30,200 nucleotides of DNA from JBBQZP01 sp038207585 (GCA_038207585.1 JBBQZP010000040.1:1-30200); one strand, 5' to 3'; counted from the stretch's first letter, positions 8,131 through 16,958 are shown. A program made the numbers and translations. The notes: generated by a model not told the origin, from the letters alone.

Positions 8131-8262
8131 ATGACCCGACACACCAAGAAATCTGTGACGGTCGAGGAACTGGCCGCTCTTGCCGTGTTCCTGACCACCG
8201 ACGCAGCGTCCTCGATCACCGGCACTGCCCTTCCTGGTGATGGCGGCTGGACGGCACACTGA
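8131..8262 (+). pseudogene. bdhA: 3-hydroxybutyrate dehydrogenase, C-terminal remnant
   Basis: A 43-residue frame, MTRHTKKSVTVEELAALAVF followed by LTTDAASSITGTALPGDGGW and TAH, matches the last roughly 38 residues of short-chain dehydrogenase BdhA (family end: TKEFVTVEELAAL...SITGTALPVDGGWTAH). The Rossmann nucleotide fold, the Ser-Tyr-Lys catalytic residues and about 220 residues are absent. A start codon with AAAGGACAG ahead of it survives, giving a mini-gene in frame. Its TGA overlaps the ATG of the patatin gene (TGATG), so translation of this stub may still serve to couple ribosomes to the next gene. No enzyme activity is possible. Confidence 0.8.
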
Positions 8263-9311
8263 TGGAAAAGGCCGTCAACCACCCTAAAAGAACGGCTTCA
8301 GCCAACACAAAGCGCGTCAATCTTGCCCTGCAAGGCGGCGGCGCTCATGGTGCTTTTACCTGGGGCGTTCTCGATTTCCTGCTGGAGGATGGCAGGCTGG
8401 AAATCGCGGCAATATCGGGCACATCGGCGGGGGCCATGAACGCAGTGGCGCTGGTCGATGGCTTCAGCGCCGGAAGTGCCGAGAGTGCGCGTGCAAAGCT
8501 GGAAGGATTCAGGCAAGCAATGCGCGACGGGGCAAAGAACAGCCCGATCAAACGCGGACCGATTGACGTGATGATGGGCTACTGGAGCCTTGATCGGTCC
8601 GTGGGCTATCACATGATGGACGCGATGAGCCGCATCTTTTCGCCCTATCAGATGAACCCAAGAAACATGAACCTGCTGAAGGATGCGCTTGAATCCTGTG
8701 TGAATTTCAGTTGCGTGCAAAGCTGCAACAGCATTGATCTGTTCATTTCCGCGACCAATGTCGAAACCGGGAAGGTCAAGGTGTTCGACAGCACCAAGCT
8801 GACCTCAGACTTGGTCATGGCCTCGGCCTGCCTGCCCAACCTTTTTCAGGCGGTGTTGATTGACAATGTGCCCTATCGGGACGGCGGCTATATCGGCAAT
8901 TCGGCACTGTTTCCGTTTCACTCCGGCTCTGATACCGCTGATATCATCGTGGTGCAGATCAACCCGATCAAACGCAAGGGTGCGCCGCGCACCCCACAAA
9001 AGATCCAGAACCATGTCAACGAGATCAGCTTCAATTCAAGCCTGCTGAAAGAGTTGCGTGCGATAGATTTCGTCGCCCGCCTGATTGACGAAGGAAGGTT
9101 GGATCCGGAACATTACCGCCGCGAGCGCGTTCACATCATCGAGAATAAAGCCGCATTGATGAAGATGGGGGCTTCGTCCAAGATGAATGCCGAATGGGAG
9201 TTTCTGACGCATCTGCGCGATCTGGTGCGGTCCTCTTCGGCTGACTGGCTGGATCGTCACTTCAACGATATCGGCCAGCGGAGCACCGTCAATCTTCGGA
9301 CAACGTTTTAG
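8262..9311 (+). CDS. Patatin-like phospholipase
   Basis: The 349-residue cytoplasmic or membrane-associated serine acyl hydrolase has the patatin Ser-Asp dyad. The oxyanion-hole motif GGGAHG is at 25-30, nucleophile elbow GTSAG at 53-57 (Ser55), and the Asp in YRDGGY at about 207. The flanking ASACLPNLFQAV block is typical of the bacterial family that sits beside 3-hydroxybutyrate dehydrogenase genes; a role in lipid or polyhydroxybutyrate-granule turnover is an inference from that context. No signal peptide is visible. The ATG overlaps the stop of the preceding bdhA stub, indicating translational coupling. The gene looks intact. Confidence 0.9.
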   Translation: MEKAVNHPKRTASANTKRVNLALQGGGAHGAFTWGVLDFLLEDGRLEIAAISGTSAGAMNAVALVDGFSAGSAESARAKLEGFRQAMRDGAKNSPIKRGPIDVMMGYWSLDRSVGYHMMDAMSRIFSPYQMNPRNMNLLKDALESCVNFSCVQSCNSIDLFISATNVETGKVKVFDSTKLTSDLVMASACLPNLFQAVLIDNVPYRDGGYIGNSALFPFHSGSDTADIIVVQINPIKRKGAPRTPQKIQNHVNEISFNSSLLKELRAIDFVARLIDEGRLDPEHYRRERVHIIENKAALMKMGASSKMNAEWEFLTHLRDLVRSSSADWLDRHFNDIGQRSTVNLRTTF

Positions 9312-9419
9312 GGCATCGGACCACAACACCAAGGATAATGCATTCTGCCAGCAATTCGCAATTTTTCCCGTGCCGCACGCTGGCCGGTGCTAAAATAAGG
9401 AATCGACAAGGAACACAGG

Positions 9420-10067
9420 ATGAGAACGAAGATCCGGGCGCGGAACGCAGGTTTGGGATTTGTGGTGATGGCGCTGTTCGCGTCTGCCGCCAACGCAGAA
9501 GTTCAACTTTCGTTTTACGGCGGTGTTCAGTCGACACCTCACAGTACGGTGACGGATTCGAACCTCGGCAAGGCCTTCGTAAAGTGGGATGGTCAATCCT
9601 TTGAGCCGCCCCCTTATTACGGCGTGCGCGCCGTATGGTGGCAGGATGCGCGTTGGGGGTTCGGTGTCGAGTTCAATCATACCAAAATTTATGCGAATAA
9701 TCCGGAAAAATACGGCTATTCGACGCTGGAATTCACTGACGGTTTGAACATCATCACTGCAAACATCTGGCGGCGTTGGCAAAATGGCGGTCGGTTCACG
9801 CCATATGTGGGGGCGGGTCTTGGCATTGCCGTGCCACATGTTGAGATCACGCCCATTGGCGGGCCAAGTACGTTTGAATATCAGCTGACCGGACCCGCGG
9901 CACAGTTGGTCTTGGGAGTCAGCTATCAATTCAACGATCGGTGGTCGGCTTTTACCGAATACAAGGGTACCTATTCCAGCAATGAGGCGGATCTTAAAGG
10001 CGGCGGCACCTTCAAGACTGACATTTTCACCAATGCCCTGAATATTGGGGTCAGCTATAGCTTTTAG
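9420..10067 (+). CDS. Outer-membrane beta-barrel protein, LpxQ-like
   Basis: The 215-residue protein begins with a signal peptide (hydrophobic GLGFVVMALFASAANA, likely cleavage before EVQLSF). The mature part has alternating aromatic beta-strands and ends in a terminal phenylalanine (NIGVSYSF), the classic outer-membrane barrel insertion signal. The block WDGQSFEPPPYYGVRAVWW and the late block FTEYKGTYSSNEADLKGGG recall rhizobial LpxQ, the outer-membrane oxidase that converts the proximal glucosamine of lipid A to 2-aminogluconate. That similarity is from memory, so the enzymatic role is tentative; the outer-membrane location is well supported. It stands alone, 108 bp after the patatin gene, with AAGGAACACAGG before the ATG. 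Confidence 0.75.
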   Translation: MRTKIRARNAGLGFVVMALFASAANAEVQLSFYGGVQSTPHSTVTDSNLGKAFVKWDGQSFEPPPYYGVRAVWWQDARWGFGVEFNHTKIYANNPEKYGYSTLEFTDGLNIITANIWRRWQNGGRFTPYVGAGLGIAVPHVEITPIGGPSTFEYQLTGPAAQLVLGVSYQFNDRWSAFTEYKGTYSSNEADLKGGGTFKTDIFTNALNIGVSYSF

Positions 10068-10485
10068 GGCTGGTTCCCACGCGACAAGCGATGAAGGTTG
10101 ACCAACTGAGGTTTTCATATATTTCGTCTTCAGTTGGAACATGCTCCCCTCATCGTGTCGTTCGTATGGCCACTACTTTGGGTGCGGTGGCGGGAAAATT
10201 GCGCCCATTCGCGTTCGCATCCTCTTCGGTGGCTATTCGGAGTTTTGATCTCGCGAGGGGTGGGTAGCCAAGCCATCAACATTGCTTTCGCGGAAGGGAT
10301 GTTTGCATAGCTGTGGAAGCTGCCAGTCCAACTGACTGTTGGCTGTTCCTTCGTCTCCTGCAACCTTGCCAGTAGGTTCACGCCCTTCAACAGCCGCACG
10401 CGACAAGGATACATCCGCATTATCCGTACGTCAGGGCCACAATGACTATCCTTGACCCGATCCTCCAGAAGTTGGGACTGAACGG
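10068..10485. other. Convergent intergenic region, no recognised gene
   Basis: These 418 bases separate the plus-strand outer-membrane gene from the end of the minus-strand sugar-acid operon. A minus-strand frame stays open through much of it down to 10130 but shows no family I recognise. An inverted repeat at 10102-10137 is the only clear structure. Confidence 0.5.
10102..10137. terminator. Possible stem-loop between convergent transcripts
   Basis: CCAACTGA (10102-10109) pairs with TCAGTTGG (10130-10137), extendable to 10 bp with one G-U pair; the loop is about 16-20 nt. It lies 34 bp after the outer-membrane gene. No T-tract follows on the plus strand, so intrinsic termination is uncertain; a protein-binding dyad is an alternative. 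Confidence 0.35.
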
Positions 10486-12255
10486 CTAATGGTTGTGGCG
10501 TGGCAACGTGCGGGCGATCCGGTGAAACCCGGCTGCCGAACGCAGCACAGCACCGTCTCCCAGTTGGGTCGCCTCGTTTCGATAAATCTTTTGCCAAGGG
10601 GTCTGGGCTGACGGTATCGGGGGCAGACCACCCTCGCGCCGTCGCGCGATCTCGTCTTCGGACACCAGCATGTCGCAGGTTCCAGCGTTCAGGTCGATGC
10701 AGATCATGTCGCCGCTGCGCACCCATGCCAAGCCACCACCTGCCGCACTTTCCGGCGAGGCATGAACGATCGACGGGCTGTCGGCGGTGCCGGATTGCCG
10801 CCCGTCGCCGATGGTCGGAAGGCTGGTGATACCCGCGCGGATCAGCCGGTCGGGGGGCTGCATGTTCACCACTTCGGCCGCGCCGGGCCAACCGATTGGA
10901 CCGGAGCCACGGATCACCAGAATTGACCGCTCATCGACATCAAGCGCGGGGTCGTTGATCCGGGCGTGGTAATCCTCGGATCCATCGAACACAACTGCGC
11001 GGCCCACAAAGCGATTTTCGTGCCCCGGATCGGAAAGGAACCGGCGGCGGAAATCCTCGGAAATCACGCACGTCTTCATGATGGCGAAATCAAAGAGATT
11101 GCCTTTCAGCACCCGAAACCCCGCGCGCTCCATCAGGGGGTTGGCATAGGGACGGATTACCTCACGGTCCTTCGCTTCGCGACCCTCAAGGTTTTCGCCG
11201 ATCGAGCGGCCACTGACGGTTAGGCAATTTGTCGACAGGACACCGGCTTCACGCAATTCCCACATGATCGCGGGCACGCCGCCCGCCCGGTGGAAGCGTT
11301 CCGACAGGAACTGCCCCGCCGGTTGCACATCGGCCAAAAGGGGTATGTCATAGCCATGAACCTGCCAATCTTCCTGACTCAACTGCACCCCGGCCGTTTC
11401 GGCAATCGCCGCAAGATGCGGTTGAGCATTGGTCGATCCGCCAAGCGCCGCATTCACCCGGATCGCGTTGAGCATGGCCTCGCGCGTCAGAATCTGCGAC
11501 GGACGAAGATCCTCCAGCACCAGGCCAACCGCCCGCTTGCCGGTGCGATACGCCATCTGCCCGCGTTCCCGATACGCTGCCGGAATTGCAGCACAGCCGG
11601 TCAGGGACAGGCCCATCGCCTCGGCCAGTGCATTCATGGTCGATGCGGTGCCCATGGTGTTGCAATGCCCGATCGACGGGGCAGAGTTCAGTGCCGCTTC
11701 CAGAAACTGTGCCCGGTCAATCTCGCCCGCCGCATAGCGGCGGCGTGACTGCCAGATGACGGTGCCGGACCCGGCCAGACGTCCTTCATGCACGGAATCC
11801 AGCATCGCACCGCCCGACAGAACAATCGCCGGAATATCGACGGTTGCCGCCGCCATGATCGCGGCGGGCGTGGTTTTGTCACACCCTGTGGTCAGCACCA
11901 CGCCGTCAATGGGATAGCCATGCAGCAATTCGACCAGCCCCAGATAGGCAAGGTTGCGGTCAAGGGCCGCAGTCGGGCGGCGGCAGTTCTCGAAGATCGG
12001 ATGGGTCGGAAACTCCATCGGAATTCCGCCCGCATCGCGGATTCCGTCACGGACCCGTGCCGCAAGGTCAATGTGGTGGCGGTTGCACGGTGTCAGGTCA
12101 CTGCCCGACTGGGCGATGCCGATGATCGGGCGGCCCTCGGTCAGTTCCTCGGGCGTCAGTCCATAGTTCATGAAGCGTTCAAGATAAAGCGCGGTCAGAT
12201 CGGCGTGATCGGGGTTGTCGAACCAATCCTGACTGCGAAGGCGGCGGCGGGTCAT
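10486..12255 (-). CDS. Sugar-acid dehydratase, IlvD/Edd family (arabinonate/xylonate type)
   Basis: The 589-residue protein belongs to the Fe-S dependent dehydratases that turn an aldonic acid into its 2-keto-3-deoxy derivative. Cluster ligands are Cys57 (SDLTPCNRHH), Cys125 (TTGCDKTTPAA) and Cys198 (GHCNTMGTASTMN), each in the family position. The C-terminal swivel domain contains GSGPIGWPGAAEV and PTIGDGRQSGT. Length and the CNRHH signature fit the pentonate/arabinonate branch better than IlvD itself. I chose ATG 12255 (MTRRRLRSQDWF), which overlaps the stop of the FAH-family gene by four bases; the longer in-frame ATG at 12330 would intrude into that gene. It is the last gene of the operon. 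The exact sugar acid cannot be read from sequence. Confidence 0.9.
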   Translation of the reverse strand: MTRRRLRSQDWFDNPDHADLTALYLERFMNYGLTPEELTEGRPIIGIAQSGSDLTPCNRHHIDLAARVRDGIRDAGGIPMEFPTHPIFENCRRPTAALDRNLAYLGLVELLHGYPIDGVVLTTGCDKTTPAAIMAAATVDIPAIVLSGGAMLDSVHEGRLAGSGTVIWQSRRRYAAGEIDRAQFLEAALNSAPSIGHCNTMGTASTMNALAEAMGLSLTGCAAIPAAYRERGQMAYRTGKRAVGLVLEDLRPSQILTREAMLNAIRVNAALGGSTNAQPHLAAIAETAGVQLSQEDWQVHGYDIPLLADVQPAGQFLSERFHRAGGVPAIMWELREAGVLSTNCLTVSGRSIGENLEGREAKDREVIRPYANPLMERAGFRVLKGNLFDFAIMKTCVISEDFRRRFLSDPGHENRFVGRAVVFDGSEDYHARINDPALDVDERSILVIRGSGPIGWPGAAEVVNMQPPDRLIRAGITSLPTIGDGRQSGTADSPSIVHASPESAAGGGLAWVRSGDMICIDLNAGTCDMLVSEDEIARRREGGLPPIPSAQTPWQKIYRNEATQLGDGAVLRSAAGFHRIARTLPRHNH

Positions 12256-13421
12256 GACAACAGCCCGCGCGCCGCCAGATTGCCCATCAGCGCGCGCGCA
12301 CCGAAGGTCCAGGGCGCGATGGCGTCGCACGGCTGGACCTCGTTCACCAACCGCCCCAGCATTGGCGATGCGACCGTCACCCGGTCGCCTGAATGGTGGG
12401 TGAAGCCCAGACCCGGCCCCTCGCGGTCCTTTGTCGGCGCAAACATGGTGCCCAGATACAGCATCGCGCCATCGGGATAGTGATGGCTGGCGTTCAGCAT
12501 TTGCGCGGCGATGTCGGCAGGCGCCCGCGAGATATGCGTCATGTCGGAGTGGTCCGACAATTCGAAACCGTCCGTTCCGCTGATCTCCAACCCCAAGCGC
12601 AACCGCCCCACGTCCTCCAGCGAGAAACTGTCGTCGAACAGCCGGATGAATGGGCCAATCACAGCCGCCCCGTTGTTGTCTTTCGCCTTGCCAAGCAGCA
12701 GGGCAGACCGGCCTTCGACGTCGCGCAAGTTGACGTCATTTCCCAGCGTCGCCCCAAGGATCACACCGCGCGAATTGACGGCCAGCACCACCTCTGGCTC
12801 CGGGTTGTTCCAATGCGAGGCGGCATGCACGCCGATCAGGGCGCCGCATCCGACTGCTGCCATCGGCTGCGCCTTTGTGAAAATCTCGGCATCCGGGCCG
12901 ATCCCGACCTCCAGATACTGTGACCAGAGGCCTGCCTTTTGCAGATGCGCCTTGACCAGCGCGGCCTGATCCGATCCCGGAACCAGCCCGCGCAGACTTC
13001 CGCCCAAAATATCAGCCAGCTCCGCCCGGATCACTTCGGCCCGTTTCGGGTCGCCCTTGGCGCGTTCTTCGATCACCCGTTCCACCATCGACCCTGCGAA
13101 TGTCACACCCGCCGCCTTGATCGCCTGCAAGTCGCACGGCGCGAGCAGCCGCCCCAACCGGCCAGTGTCATTTCCAGTGTCCAGATATCCGTCAAGCAGC
13201 CCCAACGAAGGGCCGCCGGCTTGCAGTGCCGACAAAAGATCCTCACGCTCCAGCAGGCCGGAAACGGTGGGCGACAGGTGGCACAGGTCCAGCACCTCGC
13301 TGCCGCGCACCAACACAGGGCTGGGCCCGCCCGCCGCATTGGACCAGACGCGGCCAATCAGCACTCCGTCCTGCCCCTCTGGCACTATATTGCTTGCGCG
13401 AAGTTCAATCCCGTTCACCAC
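12252..13421 (-). CDS. FAH-family 2-keto-3-deoxy sugar-acid dehydratase (XylX-like)
   Basis: The protein of about 389 residues belongs to the fumarylacetoacetase superfamily. The blocks LEVGIGPDAEIFTKAQ, HWNNPEPEVVLAVNSRG, ATLGNDVNLRDVEGRSALLL and GKAKDNNGAAVIGPFIRLFD include metal-binding acidic residues and match the XylX type, which dehydrates 2-keto-3-deoxy-pentonate to alpha-ketoglutarate semialdehyde in the Weimberg pathway. Length is close to the 385 residues of Caulobacter XylX. No ATG fits: the open frame upstream overlaps the permease gene. I chose GTG 13421, or the adjacent GTG at 13418, with GGAAGG a short distance upstream. It sits between the permease and the dehydratase gene that makes its expected substrate. 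Confidence 0.85.
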   Translation of the reverse strand: MVNGIELRASNIVPEGQDGVLIGRVWSNAAGGPSPVLVRGSEVLDLCHLSPTVSGLLEREDLLSALQAGGPSLGLLDGYLDTGNDTGRLGRLLAPCDLQAIKAAGVTFAGSMVERVIEERAKGDPKRAEVIRAELADILGGSLRGLVPGSDQAALVKAHLQKAGLWSQYLEVGIGPDAEIFTKAQPMAAVGCGALIGVHAASHWNNPEPEVVLAVNSRGVILGATLGNDVNLRDVEGRSALLLGKAKDNNGAAVIGPFIRLFDDSFSLEDVGRLRLGLEISGTDGFELSDHSDMTHISRAPADIAAQMLNASHHYPDGAMLYLGTMFAPTKDREGPGLGFTHHSGDRVTVASPMLGRLVNEVQPCDAIAPWTFGARALMGNLAARGLLS

Positions 13422-13438
13422 AGCCCCCTGCCTTCCGT

Positions 13439-14395
13439 TCACACTGTAACCTTTGATCCCCGCCCATAAATCAGTAGCATACCGATGATGACTGTCCCAT
13501 AAATGATCTGGCGAAATGCCTCGGGCATCTGCATGATCGACAAAACCGAATTCAGCAACACGATCAGCACCACGCCTACAAAAGTACCCGCATAGCGCCC
13601 GCGCCCGCCAAGGATATGAGTACCTCCCAGCACGACCGCCGCAATGGCCGGCAGCAGATAAGTGTTGCCCATCCCCTGATAGGCCTTTGCCGAATACCCC
13701 GCCAGCAGCACCCCCGCCAGCGCGGCACAGAGACCCGAGCCGACAAAGGCACCGGTGATGGCCGCGCGGGTGCGGATGCCCGACAGCCAGGCAGCCCGCT
13801 CCCGCGTGCCGATGGCGTAAAGCGAGCGGCCAAAGGTCGTTCGTACAAGAAGGAACGTCACCAGAAGCGAAACCCCGATCCAGACGAACAGCGCTACAGG
13901 CACCCCCAGAAGACGCGATTTGGCCAGCGCAAGCATGGCGGGTGTTGCCTGATCTTGCGGCGCAAAGCCACCGGTTTGCGCCACCATCAGACCGCGCAGC
14001 ACCGTATCCAGCCCCAGCGTGAAGATCATTGACGGAATGCGCAGCACCGACACGCCAAAACCGTTGACCAGTCCGACACAAAGCCCTACCGCCAGCCCTG
14101 CCGGAATGGCCCATGCCCCGCCAACGGCGGTGGCAACCATCGCGGCGGCGGTCAGCGTCCAAGGGATCGACAGGTCGATATGGCCGATCAGGATCACCAG
14201 CATCATTCCCGCCGCACAAATGCCCAGAAAAGACCCGATCTGCAGTTGTTGCATCAGGTAGGCGGGCTGCAGTAGCGGCATCGTGCCGGTGGTGGACAGG
14301 GTATAGGCAGTGCCGATCAGCAGGATCAGCAGAGTGAAACCCAAAGCAATCGCAATCGGGCGGTCGGCAGGGCGCAGGCGCAACTTCGCAATCAT
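13439..14395 (-). CDS. Sugar ABC importer permease (RbsC/XylH family), second
   Basis: The 318-residue integral membrane protein has about eight to ten hydrophobic segments and the CUT2 permease hallmarks. These are ICAAGMMLVILIGHIDLSI near the N-terminal third (family: GM(T)xVI(L)xGGIDLS) and AIAAVVLGGTHILGGRGRYA near the C-terminus. It partners with the permease encoded immediately upstream, overlapping it by four bases. CUT2 systems usually have one permease gene forming a homodimer; two distinct permeases imply a heterodimer, as in some rhizobial sugar importers. Its stop is 17 bp from the GTG start of the FAH-family gene. Confidence 0.9.
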   Translation of the reverse strand: MIAKLRLRPADRPIAIALGFTLLILLIGTAYTLSTTGTMPLLQPAYLMQQLQIGSFLGICAAGMMLVILIGHIDLSIPWTLTAAAMVATAVGGAWAIPAGLAVGLCVGLVNGFGVSVLRIPSMIFTLGLDTVLRGLMVAQTGGFAPQDQATPAMLALAKSRLLGVPVALFVWIGVSLLVTFLLVRTTFGRSLYAIGTRERAAWLSGIRTRAAITGAFVGSGLCAALAGVLLAGYSAKAYQGMGNTYLLPAIAAVVLGGTHILGGRGRYAGTFVGVVLIVLLNSVLSIMQMPEAFRQIIYGTVIIGMLLIYGRGSKVTV

Positions 14396-15423
14396 CGAAA
14401 CAGCTCCAGCCGGTTTTTGACCTGAAGGGTTCTAAACGCTACAGCGCTGACTGCGGCCAGCAGCACCAGCCCTTCAATCAAAGGTTGCAGAAGTGGGTCG
14501 ATGTCGAGAATCCGGAAGTAGAACGAAACCACCCGCAAAATCATCGCCCCAAAGATCGAGGCTATCACTCCGCCGGTGCCTCCCAAAAGCGAAGTCCCGC
14601 CCAGCACCACGGCGGCAATGGAGTTCAGCGTGTAGGTTCCGGCCTGAACCATATCGGCGTTCCCGGTAGAGGTCTGTATTGCAAGATACAAACCGCCGCA
14701 GGCCGCAAAAAACCCTGCCAGCGTAAACGCGGCAATGCGCGCGCGGTCGATGGGCAGGCCCGAGGCGAAAGCAGCACCCTCAGCCGAGCCGATGGCATAT
14801 ATCGTACGCCCCGTCACAGTCCGCTTGAACGGCAGCCAGACGAGACAGGCCACGCCAAACAGCAGGATCAGTGGCACCGGGATATTGCTGATTGGGCTCA
14901 GCCAGGCGGCTGTTCCTCCGTCAGCAAACCCATAGGTTTCAGCGAAATCCGCGACCGAATTTGTCAGCCCCCAACTCAGATCCCCGTCGACATCTCCGCC
15001 CGGCGAGGGCCGGATCAACAACGCAAGGCCAATTGCGATGGCCCCGGTGGCCAATGTGGCAATGATCGGCTGTATGCGGCCATACACGATTATCAGCCCG
15101 TTCATCATACCGAAGCCCGCGCCCACCAGCAGGGTCACAATCATGCCAAAGGCAATTTCCAGCGGCGTTCCATTCAGCAGAACCGAAGCGACACAAGAGG
15201 CCAGCGTCATCACCGCGCCCACGGAAAGGTCAAGCCCACCCACCAGAACGGGCACCGTCTGCGCCATGGCGACAAAGCCGATGGCGGCCAACTCATTGGA
15301 ATTCTGAACCAGAACGGCAGCCGAAAAACCTCGAGGGTGCAGCAGGTTATAGAAAAGGTACAGTACCAAGAACAGAATGATCGCCGCTGTAAAACCCTTG
15401 TTCTGACTGATCCAGTGCCTCAT
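14392..15423 (-). CDS. Sugar ABC importer permease (RbsC/XylH family), first
   Basis: The 343-residue integral membrane protein has the CUT2 motif AIGFVAMAQTVPVLVGGLDL followed by SVGAVM and the C-terminal block LNSIAAVVLGGTSLLGGTGG. A roughly 30-residue insertion rich in Gly, Asp and Ala (around SPGGDVDGDLSWGLTNSVAD) would form a periplasmic loop, compared with shorter RbsC proteins. The gene overlaps the ATPase gene upstream and the second permease downstream by four bases each, so all three should be translated together. Confidence 0.9.
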   Translation of the reverse strand: MRHWISQNKGFTAAIILFLVLYLFYNLLHPRGFSAAVLVQNSNELAAIGFVAMAQTVPVLVGGLDLSVGAVMTLASCVASVLLNGTPLEIAFGMIVTLLVGAGFGMMNGLIIVYGRIQPIIATLATGAIAIGLALLIRPSPGGDVDGDLSWGLTNSVADFAETYGFADGGTAAWLSPISNIPVPLILLFGVACLVWLPFKRTVTGRTIYAIGSAEGAAFASGLPIDRARIAAFTLAGFFAACGGLYLAIQTSTGNADMVQAGTYTLNSIAAVVLGGTSLLGGTGGVIASIFGAMILRVVSFYFRILDIDPLLQPLIEGLVLLAAVSAVAFRTLQVKNRLELFR

Positions 15424-16934
15424 GCAGCCGCTCCTTCAATATTCAGCGAGGCGGCCACGATCGCCTCTTCCGTGATCGCCTCCCCGGTCAGCTCTCTGAC
15501 GACCCGGCCCGCGTAAAGCACGATCACCCGGTCCGAACAGCCAATCAGTTCGGCGTAGTCGGACGAATAGAACAGGATGGATTTCCCTTCGTCCGCCAAG
15601 GCCCGCATCATGCGAAAGATTTCCTGCTTTGTGCCCACGTCGATGCCGCGCGTCGGGTCGTTCAACAGGATCACATCCGGGTTGATCATCAGCCATTTGG
15701 CGATGACCACTTTTTGCTGATTGCCGCCCGACAGGGTGCTGACCGCATCGTCAGGCGACCCCGCCTTGATCTGCAAACGTGCCATGCCATCGGCCACCAG
15801 CGCATCACGTCGCGCGCCATTGATGACAGAACCGGTGGCAACCTTGTCGAAGGCGGCGGCCAAAAGGTTGTCGGCGATGGACAGGGACAGCATCAACCCT
15901 TCGGTCTTGCGATCCTCGGGCACCAAAGCGATACGGGTTTTCGCCGTCTTTGCGGCATGGGGCGAGGCAGGCAAGCCCGGCTGCCCACTCACCCTGACAT
16001 CACCTCTGACACCTTTCAACACGCCGAAAAGCGCCAGCAGCAGTTCTTTCTGGCCTTGGCCATCCAACCCGCCGACGCCAAGGATCTCTCCCTTTCCCAG
16101 CGTCAGGGAAACGCCGTTCAACCGGTTCTCCCACGACAGGTTTTCCACTAAGACCATCGGTTCGCGGGTGCGTGGCGCGGGTTTGGGAGGGAATTTCGCT
16201 GTTACATCGCGGCCAATCATCATCCGCACAATCTCGGTATCCGAGCGGGCGCCTTTGGCAAACGTCTCGATATGGGTCCCGTTGCGAAAGACCGACAGGG
16301 TATCGCACAGGGCCTCGACCTCGTTCATGCGGTGGCTGATGAACAAGCTGCAGACGCCATCGGCGCGTAGGGTGCCCAGCAGATCGTAGACCGTCTCCAC
16401 ATCGCGCCTTGTCAGTGCAGACGTCGCCTCGTCCAGAATCAACACCTTGGGGTTCCGCCCCAGCGCCTTGGCAATTTCAACCATCTGGCGGCGCGACAGG
16501 GACAGGTCGCGGATCATGGCGCGCGGGTCAACATCTTCGCAGCGCACCTGCGCCAGCAATTCCTCGGCCCGTCTGATCTGTGCCCGGTGATCAATCAGCC
16601 CAAGGCGGCGTGGTGGCCGCAGGATAGATATGTTGTCGGCCACGGTCAGATCGGGGATCAACGAAAGTTCCTGAAACATGCAGACAATGCCGGCATCGGC
16701 GGCTTCTGCCGGGCCGGAAAAGGCTGCAGGCCGGCCGTTCAGGCGCAACTCGCCTCCGTCGGGCTTCAGCACGCCGGAAATAATCTTGATCAGGGTCGAC
16801 TTCCCTGCCCCGTTTTCACCCAGAATGGCATGGGTCGATCCCGCCTGGCAGACAAAATCCACGTCGGTCAGGGCTTTCACCCCTGCAAAGCTTTTGGAAA
16901 CGCCTGCAAGTTGGACGATGGGTGCCGTATTCAT
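15420..16934 (-). CDS. Sugar ABC importer ATPase, duplicated ABC domains (RbsA/XylG family)
   Basis: The 504-residue protein carries two ABC domains, typical of CUT2 sugar importers. The first has Walker A GENGAGKST (39-47), signature LSLSRRQ and Walker B VLILDEATSAL. The second has a degenerate Walker A (GVGGLDGQGQKELL), intact signature LSGGNQQK and ILLNDPTRGIDVG. A ribosome site, AAGGA, lies inside the small palindrome at 16936-16948 just before the ATG. It follows the binding-protein gene with a stem-loop in the 60-bp gap. Confidence 0.94.
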   Translation of the reverse strand: MNTAPIVQLAGVSKSFAGVKALTDVDFVCQAGSTHAILGENGAGKSTLIKIISGVLKPDGGELRLNGRPAAFSGPAEAADAGIVCMFQELSLIPDLTVADNISILRPPRRLGLIDHRAQIRRAEELLAQVRCEDVDPRAMIRDLSLSRRQMVEIAKALGRNPKVLILDEATSALTRRDVETVYDLLGTLRADGVCSLFISHRMNEVEALCDTLSVFRNGTHIETFAKGARSDTEIVRMMIGRDVTAKFPPKPAPRTREPMVLVENLSWENRLNGVSLTLGKGEILGVGGLDGQGQKELLLALFGVLKGVRGDVRVSGQPGLPASPHAAKTAKTRIALVPEDRKTEGLMLSLSIADNLLAAAFDKVATGSVINGARRDALVADGMARLQIKAGSPDDAVSTLSGGNQQKVVIAKWLMINPDVILLNDPTRGIDVGTKQEIFRMMRALADEGKSILFYSSDYAELIGCSDRVIVLYAGRVVRELTGEAITEEAIVAASLNIEGAAA

Positions 16935-16958
16935 GGTAAGGTCCTTACGGTCAGTTTG

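Noticed and set aside
14485..15516. Plus-strand 343-codon frame opposite the sugar permease
   Set aside because: It mirrors the membrane permease gene in antisense, is rich in Gln, His and Arg as expected for such shadows, and has no motif.
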